Assembly: GCA_021797775.1 (NCBI GenBank)
Contig: JAJZZC010000016.1
Location: 1-43,070, forward strand
Direction: 5' to 3'
Length of the DNA: 43,070 bases
DNA from: Bacillota bacterium
Lineage (GTDB): Bacteria; Bacillota; Sulfobacillia; RBS10-35; JAJYVN01
The position numbers and the translations under genes were made by a program. How positions within the stretch are numbered: the first letter of the stretch is position 1; each line of letters starts with the position of its first letter. Below, piece after piece: positions 24,260 to 33,217 of the stretch. The notes beneath the pieces are model-generated. The model was not told the DNA's origin and searched no databases. It saw only the letters and a list, made by a program, of their open reading frames with translations.

Positions 24260-24796
24260 CTTCGGTCACTCCTTCCACCCAGGGAGTCTACTGGCAAGTG
24301 ATTTTCGTCACAAACCGCCGCGGCCCTGACGCCGACGCAAGAAGCGCCGTGGCAACTGCTTTCGTCGGTCTCTAGGCGCCGCATGGCACCATATCTCGCT
24401 GTACGTCATGTTTCCTCGCTCTAGCGAGCGCATGTGAAAGTGGCCACAAGGCGTCCCCCTCCGGCGGCTTCGCCGGACCCGGGCACCGGCCTGGGACCCC
24501 CGGCCGGGCTCGCCGCCGGGGCGGGCGGCCTCTGCCGCCCCTCCGAGCGGGTCGGGGGACAGCGGTCCGCGGCCGGGTGCCCAGGGCCGCCGCGTTCTGG
24601 GTAGGCACCTGGGCGACAGGGCATGGCGGGCAGCGGGCGAAAAGGCGGCGGTATGTCCACGCCTCGCGGACCGCGTCACAGCCGAGCGGGCCCCCCAGAG
24701 CGGGACCCCGTGTGATGCCAGCAGCCGCGCTGTGCGGACCGGGGATTGGCGCACCGCGCATCGTGCGCGGCGCATGGCAGGCAGGGGGAACGGGAT
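24260..24796. other. Non-coding gap between the YgiT-type gene and the zinc dehydrogenase
   Basis: About 540 bp without a supportable gene. CTAGGCGCCGCATGGCACCA at about 24371 resembles the element B terminus and could be a solo remnant. Small hairpins CTCGCT/AGCGAG and TCCGGCG/CGCCGGA follow at about 24415-24478. Confidence 0.35.
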
Positions 24797-25813
24797 GTGC
24801 GTCAAGTGGTCTTGGAAGAGCCCCGGGTCGTGAGCGTCCGGCAGGCGGACGTGCCGCGACCCGGCACGGGTCAGGCCCTGGTCCGGTTGCGCTGGGCGGG
24901 GATCTGCGGGTCCGACCTCTCCGCCTACCGTGGCACATCGCCGCTGGTCAGCTACCCGCGCGTCCTTGGCCACGAGTTGCTGGTGGATGTGCTCGATGCC
25001 CCCCACGGGTCGGGCCTGCAAGGCCGGCGCGCGGTGGTCGAACCGCTCCTGCCCTGTGGCGCCTGCCGCGCGTGCCGCTTGGGCCGCCCCAACTGCTGCG
25101 CGGACCTGCGCGTGATGGGGGTGCACGTGGACGGCGGGATGGCCGAGGCCGCGGCCATCGCCGCGCGGCAACTGCACGCGGTCCCCGAGGGGGTGCCGGA
25201 CGAACTGGCGGTGCTGGCGGAGCCGACCACCATCGCCTACCACGCCGTGCGGCGCGCCGGGGTCGAAGCGGGCGGCCTTGCGGTGGTGATCGGGGCGGGA
25301 ACCATCGGGCTGCTTGTGGCGCAACTGCTCGGCCGCACGCGCGGCTGCCGGGTGCTGGTGCACGATCTCGACCCATGGCGGCTGGCGGCAGCGGAGCGCT
25401 TGGGCGCCACGGCCGTTGCTGGCGACGCCGCGGCCGTCGTCGCGGCGGTGCGCCGGGCGACCGACGGAGAGATGGCGGACGTCGTATTCGAGGCGACGGG
25501 GAATGCCGCGTGCACGCGGCTGAGCACGGACCTGGTGGCGCACGCGGGGCGCATCGTGCTCATCGGTTGGAACCGCGGGCCCGTAGCGGTCGATACCGTG
25601 ACCCTGATGCGCAAGGAGGTCGACCTAGTGGGCTCGCGCAACAGCGTGGCGGCGTTCCCGCCGGTGCTGCGCCTACTGGCTGACGGCGCCGTGGACGCCG
25701 GCGTCATGATTACGCACCGGCTCAGCCTGGACGACGCGGCGGCGGGCCTGCAGCTGCTGGACCGCGGCGGGCAGGCGTTGAAGGTGCTCATCGCCGGTGC
25801 GGCGGGGGGATGA
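24797..25813 (+). CDS. Zinc-dependent medium-chain alcohol/polyol dehydrogenase
   Basis: A 338-residue MDR-family enzyme. GTG 24797 is preferred because AGGGGGAAC lies just upstream and the fold starts at once (RQVVLEEPRVVSV). Motifs are GICGSDLSAYRG (catalytic-zinc Cys), LGHEL (His/Glu), structural-zinc cysteines in PCGACRACRLGRPNCC, and Rossmann VIGAGTIGLL. It resembles sorbitol, idonate or galactitol-phosphate dehydrogenases more than ethanol dehydrogenases. It is a different subgroup from the EltD-like enzyme at 7084-8136. The context (SDR, dioxygenase, Gfo/Idh) suggests polyol or sugar oxidation, but the substrate is not determined. A MITE-like element follows at 25971. Confidence 0.9.
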   Translation: MRQVVLEEPRVVSVRQADVPRPGTGQALVRLRWAGICGSDLSAYRGTSPLVSYPRVLGHELLVDVLDAPHGSGLQGRRAVVEPLLPCGACRACRLGRPNCCADLRVMGVHVDGGMAEAAAIAARQLHAVPEGVPDELAVLAEPTTIAYHAVRRAGVEAGGLAVVIGAGTIGLLVAQLLGRTRGCRVLVHDLDPWRLAAAERLGATAVAGDAAAVVAAVRRATDGEMADVVFEATGNAACTRLSTDLVAHAGRIVLIGWNRGPVAVDTVTLMRKEVDLVGSRNSVAAFPPVLRLLADGAVDAGVMITHRLSLDDAAAGLQLLDRGGQALKVLIAGAAGG

Positions 25814-25970
25814 GGCGGGCCGATCCGCCCCTCCGAGCCAGATGGCGGGCAACGGGCGCGTGAACCGCTGCCCGCGGGACGGCCCCTGGGTGGGAGCGCG
25901 TACGCGCCACCCGGTGCGGGCCGCCGACCGGAACCCCCGTGGGGCGGACGGGCGGCGCACGGGGGTGGGC

Positions 25971-26194
25971 CAGGGTCGCGTCGTTCTGGGCGAGTCGCTT
26001 GCGCCACCGGCCGGATTCGGCGCGTACGGCGTCAGTGCCCCCGAGACCCCACGGGTGCAACGGCCGCGTCGAGGCGCCGAACCTGTGCGCGGCATGCGGT
26101 CGCAGGCGCGGGCGGACCGGCGTGCCGCTCCGAAGTCACCCCCGCTCGTGGCGCCGTCTGGGCGAAGGCCCCCCGCCGGAATGACGCGACCCTG
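25971..26194 (-). mobile_element. MITE-like element A, copy 2 (224 bp, inverted)
   Basis: Reverse complement of the element at 8246-8471, about 90% identical, bounded by CAGGGTCGCGTCGTTC and GAATGACGCGACCCTG, so the terminal inverted repeats are even more regular here. No clear target-site duplication. It separates the zinc dehydrogenase from the dioxygenase gene. Confidence 0.75.
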
Positions 26195-26680
26195 GGTGGT
26201 GGGCACGCGGCGCCCTAGGAGCCACGCCGCCCGGTGAGACCCGCCGGGCACCGGCATCGGCCGAAGGATCTTTCCCTGCCACCGCAGGGGAGCTGCCCCA
26301 CCGCGGGGAAGAGCCGCAGGTGGGTCAGTCCCGGGCTAAGCCACGGGGGTGGCGTCTTCTCCCACGCCACCCCGCGGGACGGAACGGAGGCGGCCTGGGC
26401 CGGGTAGGGCACGCGCTTGGCGCCTCCCCGGGGACGCCTCAGCGCATCCGCCGTCACAGCGCCGACCCCCGGGGGCCGGGCCGCCACCCCGGGACATGGG
26501 GCGGGCTGCCCGCGCCGGAGAAGCCGCCTTAGCCACTTGACATCCCCTGCCAGGGGGCGGATGGTGGCCACACGGAAGGGGAACACCAGATCCCACCAAG
26601 GTAAGCGGCCAACACCCCAGCGAGCGGCCCGGCCGGGCAGAAATCCCATCACACACCGCTTTGCGGCAGGGGGCGACAGC
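26195..26680. other. Leader region of the dioxygenase gene with a 10-bp stem-loop
   Basis: No gene. A perfect stem GGGGTGGCGT (26346-26355) / ACGCCACCCC (26364-26373) lies ~310 bp upstream of the start. The last ~25 bp before the GTG are also conserved upstream of the pseudogene copy at 31.2 kb. Confidence 0.4.
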
Positions 26681-27469
26681 GTGGAACTGACGGACGCGCA
26701 GCGGGCGAATCTCTGGGAGCACGGGTACACGGTTCTGCCAGGGGCGGTGCCGCGGGACAAGGTCGATGCGGCGCTGCGGGCGATCAACGCATCGCTCGGA
26801 TCCGAGGGCATGCATCCCGACCGCTTGGCGCAGTTCGCCTCGCAGTCGTACTGCCCCGAGGTGCAGGGCAGTAGGGCCATCACCGACCTCTACCACGGCT
26901 CCGCGGCGCGGGACACGGTCGAAGCCGCCGTCGGCGTCGGCCAACTGCGGCCCGCGCGCGCCGGGCAGATCGCCCTCCGCTTCCCTGCCGCCGGCGGCCC
27001 GCCGCGCGAGCCGTCGCCGCACATTGACGGCATGTACACGCCCACCAACGGGGTGCCCAAGGGGACTATCGGCAACTTCACGGCGCTGGTGGGCGTCTTC
27101 CTCAGCGACGTGCCTGGTCCTTACTGCGGCAACTTCACCGTGTGGCCGGGCACCCACCGCACCTACGAACGCTACTTCCGGGAACACGGCCCGCAGTCGC
27201 TGCTCGAAGGCATGCCGCCCGTGGACCTGCCCGCGCCGGTGCAGGTCACCGCCCGGGCGGGGGACGCGGTGCTCTGCCACTATCAGCTCGGCCACGGGAT
27301 CGCGGGGAACGTCTCCCCTCACATCCGCTATGGCATCTTCTTCCGCCTCAGCCACGTGCGGCACGACAGCGTGCACTGGGAGTGCATGACCGACATCTGG
27401 TTGGAATGGGCGGGGATGCGCGACTTCGTCCACCACGCGGAGCCTGGGCGGTACGCCGGTAAGCCGTGA
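26681..27469 (+). CDS. Phytanoyl-CoA dioxygenase (PhyH) family Fe(II)/2-oxoglutarate oxygenase
   Basis: A 262-residue protein. GTG 26681 is chosen because an AGGGGGCGAC site precedes it and the paralogue at 31206 shares exactly this start. The N-terminus (LTDAQRANLWEHGYTVLPGAVP) is typical for PhyH enzymes. The iron site is the HID triad part in SPHIDGMY (about residue 114) plus a distal His in LGHGIAGN (about 204), with FTVWPGTH between them. Such enzymes hydroxylate small molecules using oxygen and 2-oxoglutarate. In sugar-catabolic clusters of Bacillota and Planctomycetes they occur beside Gfo/Idh/MocA genes. The true substrate is unknown. A decayed second copy exists at 31206-31838. Confidence 0.9.
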   Translation: MELTDAQRANLWEHGYTVLPGAVPRDKVDAALRAINASLGSEGMHPDRLAQFASQSYCPEVQGSRAITDLYHGSAARDTVEAAVGVGQLRPARAGQIALRFPAAGGPPREPSPHIDGMYTPTNGVPKGTIGNFTALVGVFLSDVPGPYCGNFTVWPGTHRTYERYFREHGPQSLLEGMPPVDLPAPVQVTARAGDAVLCHYQLGHGIAGNVSPHIRYGIFFRLSHVRHDSVHWECMTDIWLEWAGMRDFVHHAEPGRYAGKP

Positions 27470-27511
27470 GCGGGCGCACATTCCGTCAAGGGGGTTTGCC
27501 GAGCGCGTGCA

Positions 27512-27543
27512 AGCCCCCGGCAGCCCCGCCGTGCCGGGGGGCT
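27512..27543. terminator. Stem-loop after the dioxygenase gene
   Basis: AGCCCCCGGCA (27512-27522) pairs with TGCCGGGGGGCT (27532-27543) with a single bulged base. It lies 43 bp past the stop. No T-tract. Confidence 0.5.
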
Positions 27544-27920
27544 CGCGTGGTTGAAGGCCCGCCGGGGACGGGCGCGCCTCGGGTCGGCGTTCCACGCAGG
27601 GCCGTTCCACGTCTCGTGGCATGTCGTCGTGAGCATCGCCAACCGCACAGGTCGCCAACCACGCACCGGGTCTGCGGGTGGATGCCCAGGAGACGGGCCG
27701 ATCCACTACCCCGGTCGAACGTTCTATAGCGCGAGCATAGCTCAATCCAAGTCCTGAGGCAACAACCGTCATCAAATCCAGTGGCTGTTACGAACCCGCG
27801 TCAGGGTAAGCGGTAAGGGGTAAGACGGTAAGGCGGTAAGGGTAAGCAGGCACGGGCAGCCTCGTCCCCCGTAGGCGGGACGGGTCGCGCCGCCCTCCCC
27901 TTGGCGGGGAAGCGCCGCGC
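27544..27920. other. Non-coding gap upstream of the marR promoter
   Basis: No gene is apparent in this ~380-bp stretch. Its one distinctive feature is the run of six GGTAAG copies at 27805-27846. Confidence 0.4.
27805..27846 (+). repeat. Short-period repeat: six GGTAAG copies in 42 bp
   Basis: GGTAAG occurs at 27805, 27812, 27819, 27827, 27835 and 27841, separated by 0-2 bases (period mostly 7-8). It is purine rich and much lower in GC than its surroundings, ~75 bp upstream of the marR promoter. Confidence 0.7.
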
Positions 27921-27950
27921 TTGACTTTGCCGGTCCGCCCGCCCTATTGT
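27921..27950 (+). promoter_or_regulatory. Promoter of the marR-ABC operon
   Basis: TTGACT (27921-27926), an 18-nt spacer, then TATTGT (27945-27950), ending 30 nt before the marR start. Confidence 0.55.
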
Positions 27951-27956
27951 TCCGCG

Positions 27957-27976
27957 TATGCGAAACGTTCGTGATA
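27957..27976 (+). promoter_or_regulatory. Candidate MarR operator palindrome
   Basis: TATGCGAAACGTTCGTGATA is an imperfect palindrome (TAT..CGAA/TTCG..ATA) placed between the -10 and the marR start, where an autorepressor would block transcription. Confidence 0.45.
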
Positions 27977-27980
27977 GGGA

Positions 27981-28448
27981 ATGAATCCGGCGGCCCTCAG
28001 CGTTGAGGAGACCATCGAGGCCCTCATGGCCCTGCGCCAGGAGACGCTCGGTCTATTCGTCGAGCGCCGCGTCCAGCGCCCCGACGGGCTGCCCACACGT
28101 TTGCAGGAGCATCTGCTGTTCACCGTGCGCGCGCGCGGCGGCCTGCAGGTGTCCGAGGTCTCTGCGATGCTCGGCACCGCCCCGGCGACCACCAGTCAAC
28201 TATTGACAGCCATGGAGCAGAAGGGTTGGCTGGAACGCGCCATGCTGCCCGAGGACCGGCGGCGCCACCGCGTGGCGCTCACACCCGCTGGCGAGCGCCT
28301 AGTGGCGCAGATGGAGTCCCGGCGACGGGAAAGGCTGACCGCGGTGCTCACCGCGTTGAGCGGCGAGGAGCGGGCGCAGTTGGTCGGACTGGCCAGGCGG
28401 CTCTCCGCCCTGATGCTGCGGCAGAACACGGTTGTGGAGGGGATTTGA
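27981..28448 (+). CDS. MarR-family transcriptional regulator
   Basis: A 155-residue protein from ATG 27981 with AGGGA upstream. It has the MarR layout: an N-terminal dimer helix, wHTH (LQEHLLFTVRARGGLQVSEVSAMLGTAPATTSQLLTAMEQKGWLER), the wing with the DRRRHRVALTPAGERL signature, and C-terminal dimer helices. It is first in an operon with an ABC ATPase (2 nt downstream) and a MacB-type permease, so it probably represses this efflux system and is relieved by a lipophilic ligand. A palindrome over the transcription start supports autoregulation. Confidence 0.92.
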   Translation: MNPAALSVEETIEALMALRQETLGLFVERRVQRPDGLPTRLQEHLLFTVRARGGLQVSEVSAMLGTAPATTSQLLTAMEQKGWLERAMLPEDRRRHRVALTPAGERLVAQMESRRRERLTAVLTALSGEERAQLVGLARRLSALMLRQNTVVEGI

Positions 28449-28450
28449 GG

Positions 28451-29272
28451 ATGGACGCGCCCACGGCCAACGGGGAACCTGGGGATAGCGCTCCGCGGCG
28501 GGAAGCGCTGGTGCGCCTGCGCGGCGTGAGCAAACGCTACGGGCAGGGCGCCGCCGCCGTGCAGGCCCTGGAGGGCATCGACCTTGACATCGCCCGGGGC
28601 GAGATGGTCGCCTTGGTCGGGCCGTCCGGCAGCGGCAAGTCCACGCTCATGCACGTGCTCGGCCTGCTCGACCGGCCGAGCGCTGGCACCTACCACCTAG
28701 CGGGCACGGACGTCACGCGCCTGTCGCGGAGGGCGGCGGCACGCTGGCGGGGGACGCGGGTGACCTTCGTGTTCCAGGGCATCCACCTGCTGCCCAGTCT
28801 GACGGCGTTACGCAACGTGGAACTGCCAATGGTGTACGCCCGCGTCCCTCGTACCAAGCGCCGGGAGCGGGCGGGCGCGGCGCTGGCGCGCGTAGGGCTC
28901 ACCGCGCTCGCGGGCCGCTTACCCAGCACGACCTCTGGCGGCCAGGCCCAGCGGATCGCGATCGCGCGCGCCGTGGCGGCGGGTCCCGAGTTGCTGCTGG
29001 CCGACGAACCGACGGGTGCCCTCGACCGGAGGTCCGGGCGGGCCGTGCTGCGCCTGTTCCAGGAGCTGCACCGGGATCTCGGGCTCACCGTCGTCGTAGT
29101 GACGCACGATCCCTATGTGGCGCAGCATGCGGGGCGCATCGTCCAACTGGAGGACGGGCGCATCGTCGCCGATGCCCCGGTGCAGAACCCGCTGGTCGCG
29201 GCGGCGGAAGCAGACGACACCACCCCGCCGGTTGCGGGGACAGCGGCCAGCCCGCGGGGGGGAGCGGCGTGA
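28451..29272 (+). CDS. ABC transporter ATP-binding protein (MacB/LolD-type)
   Basis: A 273-residue protein from ATG 28451. Its site GGAGGGG lies within the end of marR, two nt away, so translation is coupled. Motifs are Walker A GPSGSGKST, Q-loop FVFQGIHLLPSLTALRNVELPM, signature TSGGQAQRIAIARA (Thr-Ser in place of the usual Leu-Ser), Walker B LLLADEPTGALD and H-loop VTHD. The 'EPTGALD' and 'NVELPM' forms are typical of the MacB/LolD/FtsE subgroup. The C-terminal ~25 residues are a Pro/Ala tail. It powers the permease encoded by the overlapping next gene. Confidence 0.93.
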   Translation: MDAPTANGEPGDSAPRREALVRLRGVSKRYGQGAAAVQALEGIDLDIARGEMVALVGPSGSGKSTLMHVLGLLDRPSAGTYHLAGTDVTRLSRRAAARWRGTRVTFVFQGIHLLPSLTALRNVELPMVYARVPRTKRRERAGAALARVGLTALAGRLPSTTSGGQAQRIAIARAVAAGPELLLADEPTGALDRRSGRAVLRLFQELHRDLGLTVVVVTHDPYVAQHAGRIVQLEDGRIVADAPVQNPLVAAAEADDTTPPVAGTAASPRGGAA

Positions 29273-30513
29273 ACGCCTGGGCCATCGCCCTGGACTCGAT
29301 TTGGCACCACAAGCTGCGCAGCACGCTGACGGCACTGGGCGTGGTCATCGGCGTCTTCGCGGTGGTCACGCTGACCTCCCTGGGCTCCGGCGTGAACTCC
29401 TACGTCACCAACCAATTCAACCGCATTGGGGCCACCCTCATTACGGTGGTACCTGCAGCCCCGGGCACTCAGGCGAAATTCAACGCCGCTAGCAGCGGCT
29501 CCGCCGGGCATGGCCCGCGCCGCGGCGGGGGCTTCGGCGGGGGCTTCGCGCAGGTGCCCAGCACGCTCACCGTCGCCGACGCCGACGCGATCGCCGGCCT
29601 CCAGGCGGACCATATCGCAGCGGTGGCGCCGGTGGCCCAGGTGGCCGCCATCGTCGCGCACGGCAGCATCGCCACGGCGGCCAACCCCGTGGTCGGCACC
29701 ACCTCCGCGTACTTCAGCCTGCAACGCCTCGCCTTCCTGGCCGGCGGGGCGCCCGGCGGCTTCACCAGCGGCGTGGTCCTCGGTCACAGCGCCGCGCGGA
29801 CGCTCTTCGGCGGATCGGCGCGGACGGCCGTGGGCGGCTCCGTTTCGATCAACGGCAAGTCGTTTCGCGTGGTCGGCGTGCTCAAGGCCGCGGGCCAAAG
29901 CTTCGGCACCGATCCAGACCAGGCCGTCTACATCCCGATCCAGGAGGCCCTGGCCTTGGCGGGCACCCGCCACCTCACGGAAATTGTGGTCGGCGCGGAG
30001 AGTACGGGCACCGTGAAGGCGGCCAGCGCCGCCGTCCAGCGCCTGCTGGGCCAACGCCATCCCATCAAGGACTTCGCGGTGATCACCTCCGGCCAGATGC
30101 TCTCCATCATCCAGAGCACCCTCTCGGTCATCACCGCCGTGCTCGGCGGCATCGCCGCGATCTCCCTGGTCGTCGGGGGCATCGGCATCATGAACATCAT
30201 GCTCGTCACCGTGACGGAACGGGTGCGTGAGATCGGCGTGCGCAAGGCGCTCGGCGCAGGCGACGGCGACATCCTGGTGCAGTTCCTGGTGGAGTCGGTG
30301 CTGCTCGCGGTGCTGGGCGGGGCCATCGGTCTCCTCTGCGCCGGCGTGACCAGCCACATCGTCGGCAGGGCGATCAACGTGCCCATCGGGCTGACCGGCA
30401 CCTCCGTGGGGGCGGCCCTGGGCTTCTCCGTGTTGGTGGGCGCGGTGTTCGGCGTTCTGCCGGCCATGAACGCCGCCCGTCTGATGCCGGCGGTGGCGTT
30501 GCGGAGCGAGTGA
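29269..30513 (+). CDS. MacB-type ABC transporter permease (FtsX domain)
   Basis: A 414-residue protein from GTG 29269, overlapping the ATPase stop by 4 nt (GTGA). It has an N-terminal TM helix (RSTLTALGVVIGVFAVVTL), a ~230-residue extracytoplasmic MacB periplasmic core-like domain with a Gly-rich loop around residues 80-95, then three TM helices with the FtsX signature GGIGIMNIMLVTVTERVREIGVRKALGA. This mechanotransmission-type exporter moves antibiotics, peptides or lipids away from the membrane. No MacA-like adaptor gene is present. A perfect 15-bp stem-loop follows the stop. Confidence 0.93.
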   Translation: MNAWAIALDSIWHHKLRSTLTALGVVIGVFAVVTLTSLGSGVNSYVTNQFNRIGATLITVVPAAPGTQAKFNAASSGSAGHGPRRGGGFGGGFAQVPSTLTVADADAIAGLQADHIAAVAPVAQVAAIVAHGSIATAANPVVGTTSAYFSLQRLAFLAGGAPGGFTSGVVLGHSAARTLFGGSARTAVGGSVSINGKSFRVVGVLKAAGQSFGTDPDQAVYIPIQEALALAGTRHLTEIVVGAESTGTVKAASAAVQRLLGQRHPIKDFAVITSGQMLSIIQSTLSVITAVLGGIAAISLVVGGIGIMNIMLVTVTERVREIGVRKALGAGDGDILVQFLVESVLLAVLGGAIGLLCAGVTSHIVGRAINVPIGLTGTSVGAALGFSVLVGAVFGVLPAMNAARLMPAVALRSE

Positions 30514-30516
30514 GGC

Positions 30517-30561
30517 GGCGGCCGAGGGCGGTGGCAGGGGCCGCCGCCGCCCTCGGCCGCC
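30517..30561. terminator. Perfect 15-bp stem-loop after the MacB-type operon
   Basis: GGCGGCCGAGGGCGG (30517-30531) pairs perfectly with 30547-30561 across a 15-nt loop, starting 4 nt after the stop. No T-tract. Confidence 0.6.
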
Positions 30562-31205
30562 GTACGGCCCTGCCCCAAGCATGCGCGCTGCCACAAACGG
30601 TGGCGGGAACACTTCGGAGGCGGCCCTCGGCCAAGCCTTTGCTGTACCCGGCGGCGCGGGTCGCTGCCTCCGTCTGGTCATGGTGGGCGGCGGCCCCGAC
30701 AGCCTGGGCCTCGACCCAGGCCGAAAACGTCACGCCCTCCGCCTGGAGCACCGCGTCCCCGGGGTCCCGTCAAAGTCGGCGCCCGGGTCGGGCGATCCAA
30801 GGCGAGGAAAGCCGGGCGTCGACCACCGCCACCGAGGGCAGGGCCGCGCCGTACGCCGGGGCGGAGGCCAAGCCCTTGCCGTGGGCGGCGACAGGCTTGC
30901 GGCGATCCCGCCGACCTCGGGGGCGGACCGAAGGCGCGGCGGGGCGTCGCCGCGCCGGAGCGGGCAGCCTCGGACCCCGGGGCCCACGGGCGAACCCGGA
31001 GAACGCGCCGGGGGCCCGGTATGGCGCGCCGGTCACCTACGAGGGCGGCGCCCTCTCCCCCGTCGGCCCCGCGGAGGCCGGAGGCCCACGGGGCGACGGG
31101 GTCGGCCGGGGGGCCGCGACGGCGCGGGCAGCCGCCAGGGGAGCTGCCGAACCGAGCCGGACGAGGAACTTGTCGTACACCGGTTTGCAGCCAGGGGGCG
31201 ACACC
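30562..31205. other. Gene-poor region of about 640 bp
   Basis: All frames give Arg/Gly/Pro-rich shadow products. No supportable gene. The last ~25 bp (ACACCGGTTTGCAGCCAGGG) are homologous to the leader of the intact dioxygenase gene. Confidence 0.4.
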
Positions 31206-31838
31206 GTGGAACTGACGGACGCGCAGCAGGCGGATCTCTGGGAGCGCGGGTACACGGTTCTGCCAGGGGCGGTGCCGCGGGACAAGGTGGATGCGGCGCT
31301 GCGGGCGATCAACGCATCGCTCGGATCCGAGGGCATGCACCCCGACCGCTTGGTGCAGTTTCGCTCGCAGTCTTACTGCCCAGAGGTGCAGGGCAGTGCG
31401 GCCATCACCGACCTCTATCACGCCTCCGCGGCGCGCGGGATGCGGTCGAAGCGGCCCTCGGCGCCGGCCAGTTGCGGCCCGTGCGCGGCGGGCAGATCGC
31501 GCTCCGCTTCCCGGCCGCCGACGGCCCGCCGCGGGAGCCGTCGCCACACATCGACGGGATGTACACGCCCACCAACGGGGTGCCCAAGGGCACCATCGGC
31601 AACTTCACGGCGCTGGTGGGCGTCTTCCTCAGCGACGTGCCCGGTCCTTACTGCGGCAACTTCACCGTGTGGCCCGGCACGCACCGCATCTACGAGCGCT
31701 ACTTCCGGGAGCGCGGCCCGCAGCCGCTGCGAGACGGCATGCCAGCGGTCGAACTACCGGAGCCGGTGCAGGTCACGGCGCGAGCGGGGGGACGCGGTGC
31801 TCTGCCACTACCAACTCGGACACGGGATCGCGGGGAAC
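31206..31838 (+). pseudogene. Decayed second copy of the PhyH-family dioxygenase
   Basis: Starts at the same GTG as the gene at 26681 (VELTDAQQADLWERGYTVLPG) and is highly similar to it throughout. A one-base insertion near 31436 (GCGCGCGGGATGCGG against GCGCGGGACACGG) shifts the frame before the HID motif. A second extra G near 31789 (GAGCGGGGGGACGCGG against GGCGGGGGACGCGG) shifts it again. The sequence then stops matching within LGHGIAGN, at about 31838, where a truncated IS66 transposase begins in the opposite direction. The last ~55 residues are missing. Not functional. Confidence 0.88.
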
Positions 31839-33010
31839 GCCTTGCTCTTCTTGCGACGGCCGCGCCGCAGCTGGGGCGACGGGTCCGGCGAGGGATTGGC
31901 CGCCAACCCCTGTGCGATCAGCTCCTGGTAGCAGGCGGTGACAGTTGCCACTTGCTCGGACGACAAGTGGTCCTCGCCGGCAGCGACCGCGGCGCCGACG
32001 GCCTGCTCGGCTGTGAACAGCGAGGCGCGCATCGCGCCCGCCCATGGTTGCAGGTCGAGTTCGAGCACCGCCCGCAGTTCGCGTTCGAGATAGACGTTGC
32101 ACAGCCCGTGCGCACAGAGGAAGCGCCAATAAGGAGCCCAACAGTCGTGGATCGCCACGCCGGTGAGGTTGGGCAGAATACCGGCGGCGTGCATGGCTTC
32201 CTCGCCGCGCCTTTCGTGGACGGTGTACCAGGTGAGCAGGGCGGTGCAGAAGACGTGCGCCCAGTGCAACTTGCCCTGGACCCGCACCCCGCTCTCGTCA
32301 ACGTGCGCGACGGGCTCGGCGATCAATACCTTCTGCGTGTGCTCGGCGAACGGGACGAGAGCGGTAGCGAGGGTGGTGTTGAGGTTGTACAGGGTCCCCT
32401 CGCTCAGCCGATGGCCGGTGAGGTCCTCGATCAGATCGCAGATGCGCTCCGTGGGGAGCAACTGATAGTTGTCGCAGTAGGCCACAAAGCCCTTCAGGAC
32501 TAGTCCGTACTGGGTCGGCGCCGGCACGTCGGCCGGGAACTGGCCCCGCATGACCTCGCCGCAACACGAGCAACACACGGCCTGGATCTGGTGCTCGGTG
32601 GCTTCCATACGGGCCTGCAGGTCGAAGACCTGCCGCCGGTCCGCCGTGTGGCCGAGAGCCTCTTCTTCCAATGGGCGGCCGCACCCGTGACAGGTACTCG
32701 GCCGGTGCACCACGACACGGTCGGGATCCGGGCGGAACTCCAGGTGTTGCCCGGGATGACCGGGCTGGCCGCCGGACGGTCGGCCGTTCTGGGCGCGCAG
32801 GCTCTTGGGCGCCGGTTTCCGGTAGCCATCGCCCGATGGCGGCTTGCCGCTATTGCTGCTGTTCAGCCCCAGACGCCGCTCCAGTTCCCGGACCCGCTCC
32901 TGCAACGCCTGCACCTGGGCATACAGCGCCAAGACCAAGTCAGCTACCTGCTCCGGCGCTGCGGCGCACAGGGCGATGATCTCTTCTCTGCTCGGCGGCG
33001 CCGCGGGCAT
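31808..33010 (-). pseudogene. 3'-truncated IS66-family transposase (TnpC, ISBst12-like)
   Basis: A 400-residue ORF from ATG 33010. The N-terminus has a coiled-coil/leucine-rich region (LVLALYAQVQALQERVREL), the LNSSNSGKPPSGDG and GRPSGGQPGHPGQ motifs and a zinc ribbon (CHGCGRPL, CCSCCGE). The catalytic core follows with the first Asp in AHVDESGVRV and the second in GVAIHDCWAPYWRF. The C-terminal ~90 residues holding the catalytic Glu (usually in 'NNxAERDLR') are missing: the frame runs from GRRKKSKA into the antisense of the dioxygenase remnant. The element is therefore immobile on its own. No TnpA/TnpB partners are seen. Confidence 0.88.
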
Positions 33011-33217
33011 GTGGCGGGCTTCCCACCCGGAGGCACCCGGGTAGGGCGACGCTACCATGGGCCCCGCCAGTTGTCCAGCGAACGTTTTTTGTGCCCGCTC
33101 CGGCAGGGGGCCTGAGCAGTTACCCGGTATCGCGGCTTACCCGACGGCGGCAGCCAGGGAGATGCGCCGGCGCACGCCTTTCGGTCCTGCTCCTCGACGG
33201 TGCGGCGCCCGCGGCTG

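Noticed and set aside
27805-27846. The GGTAAG array as a CRISPR-like array
   Set aside because: The repeat is only 6 bp, spacers are 0-2 bp and no cas genes are present.
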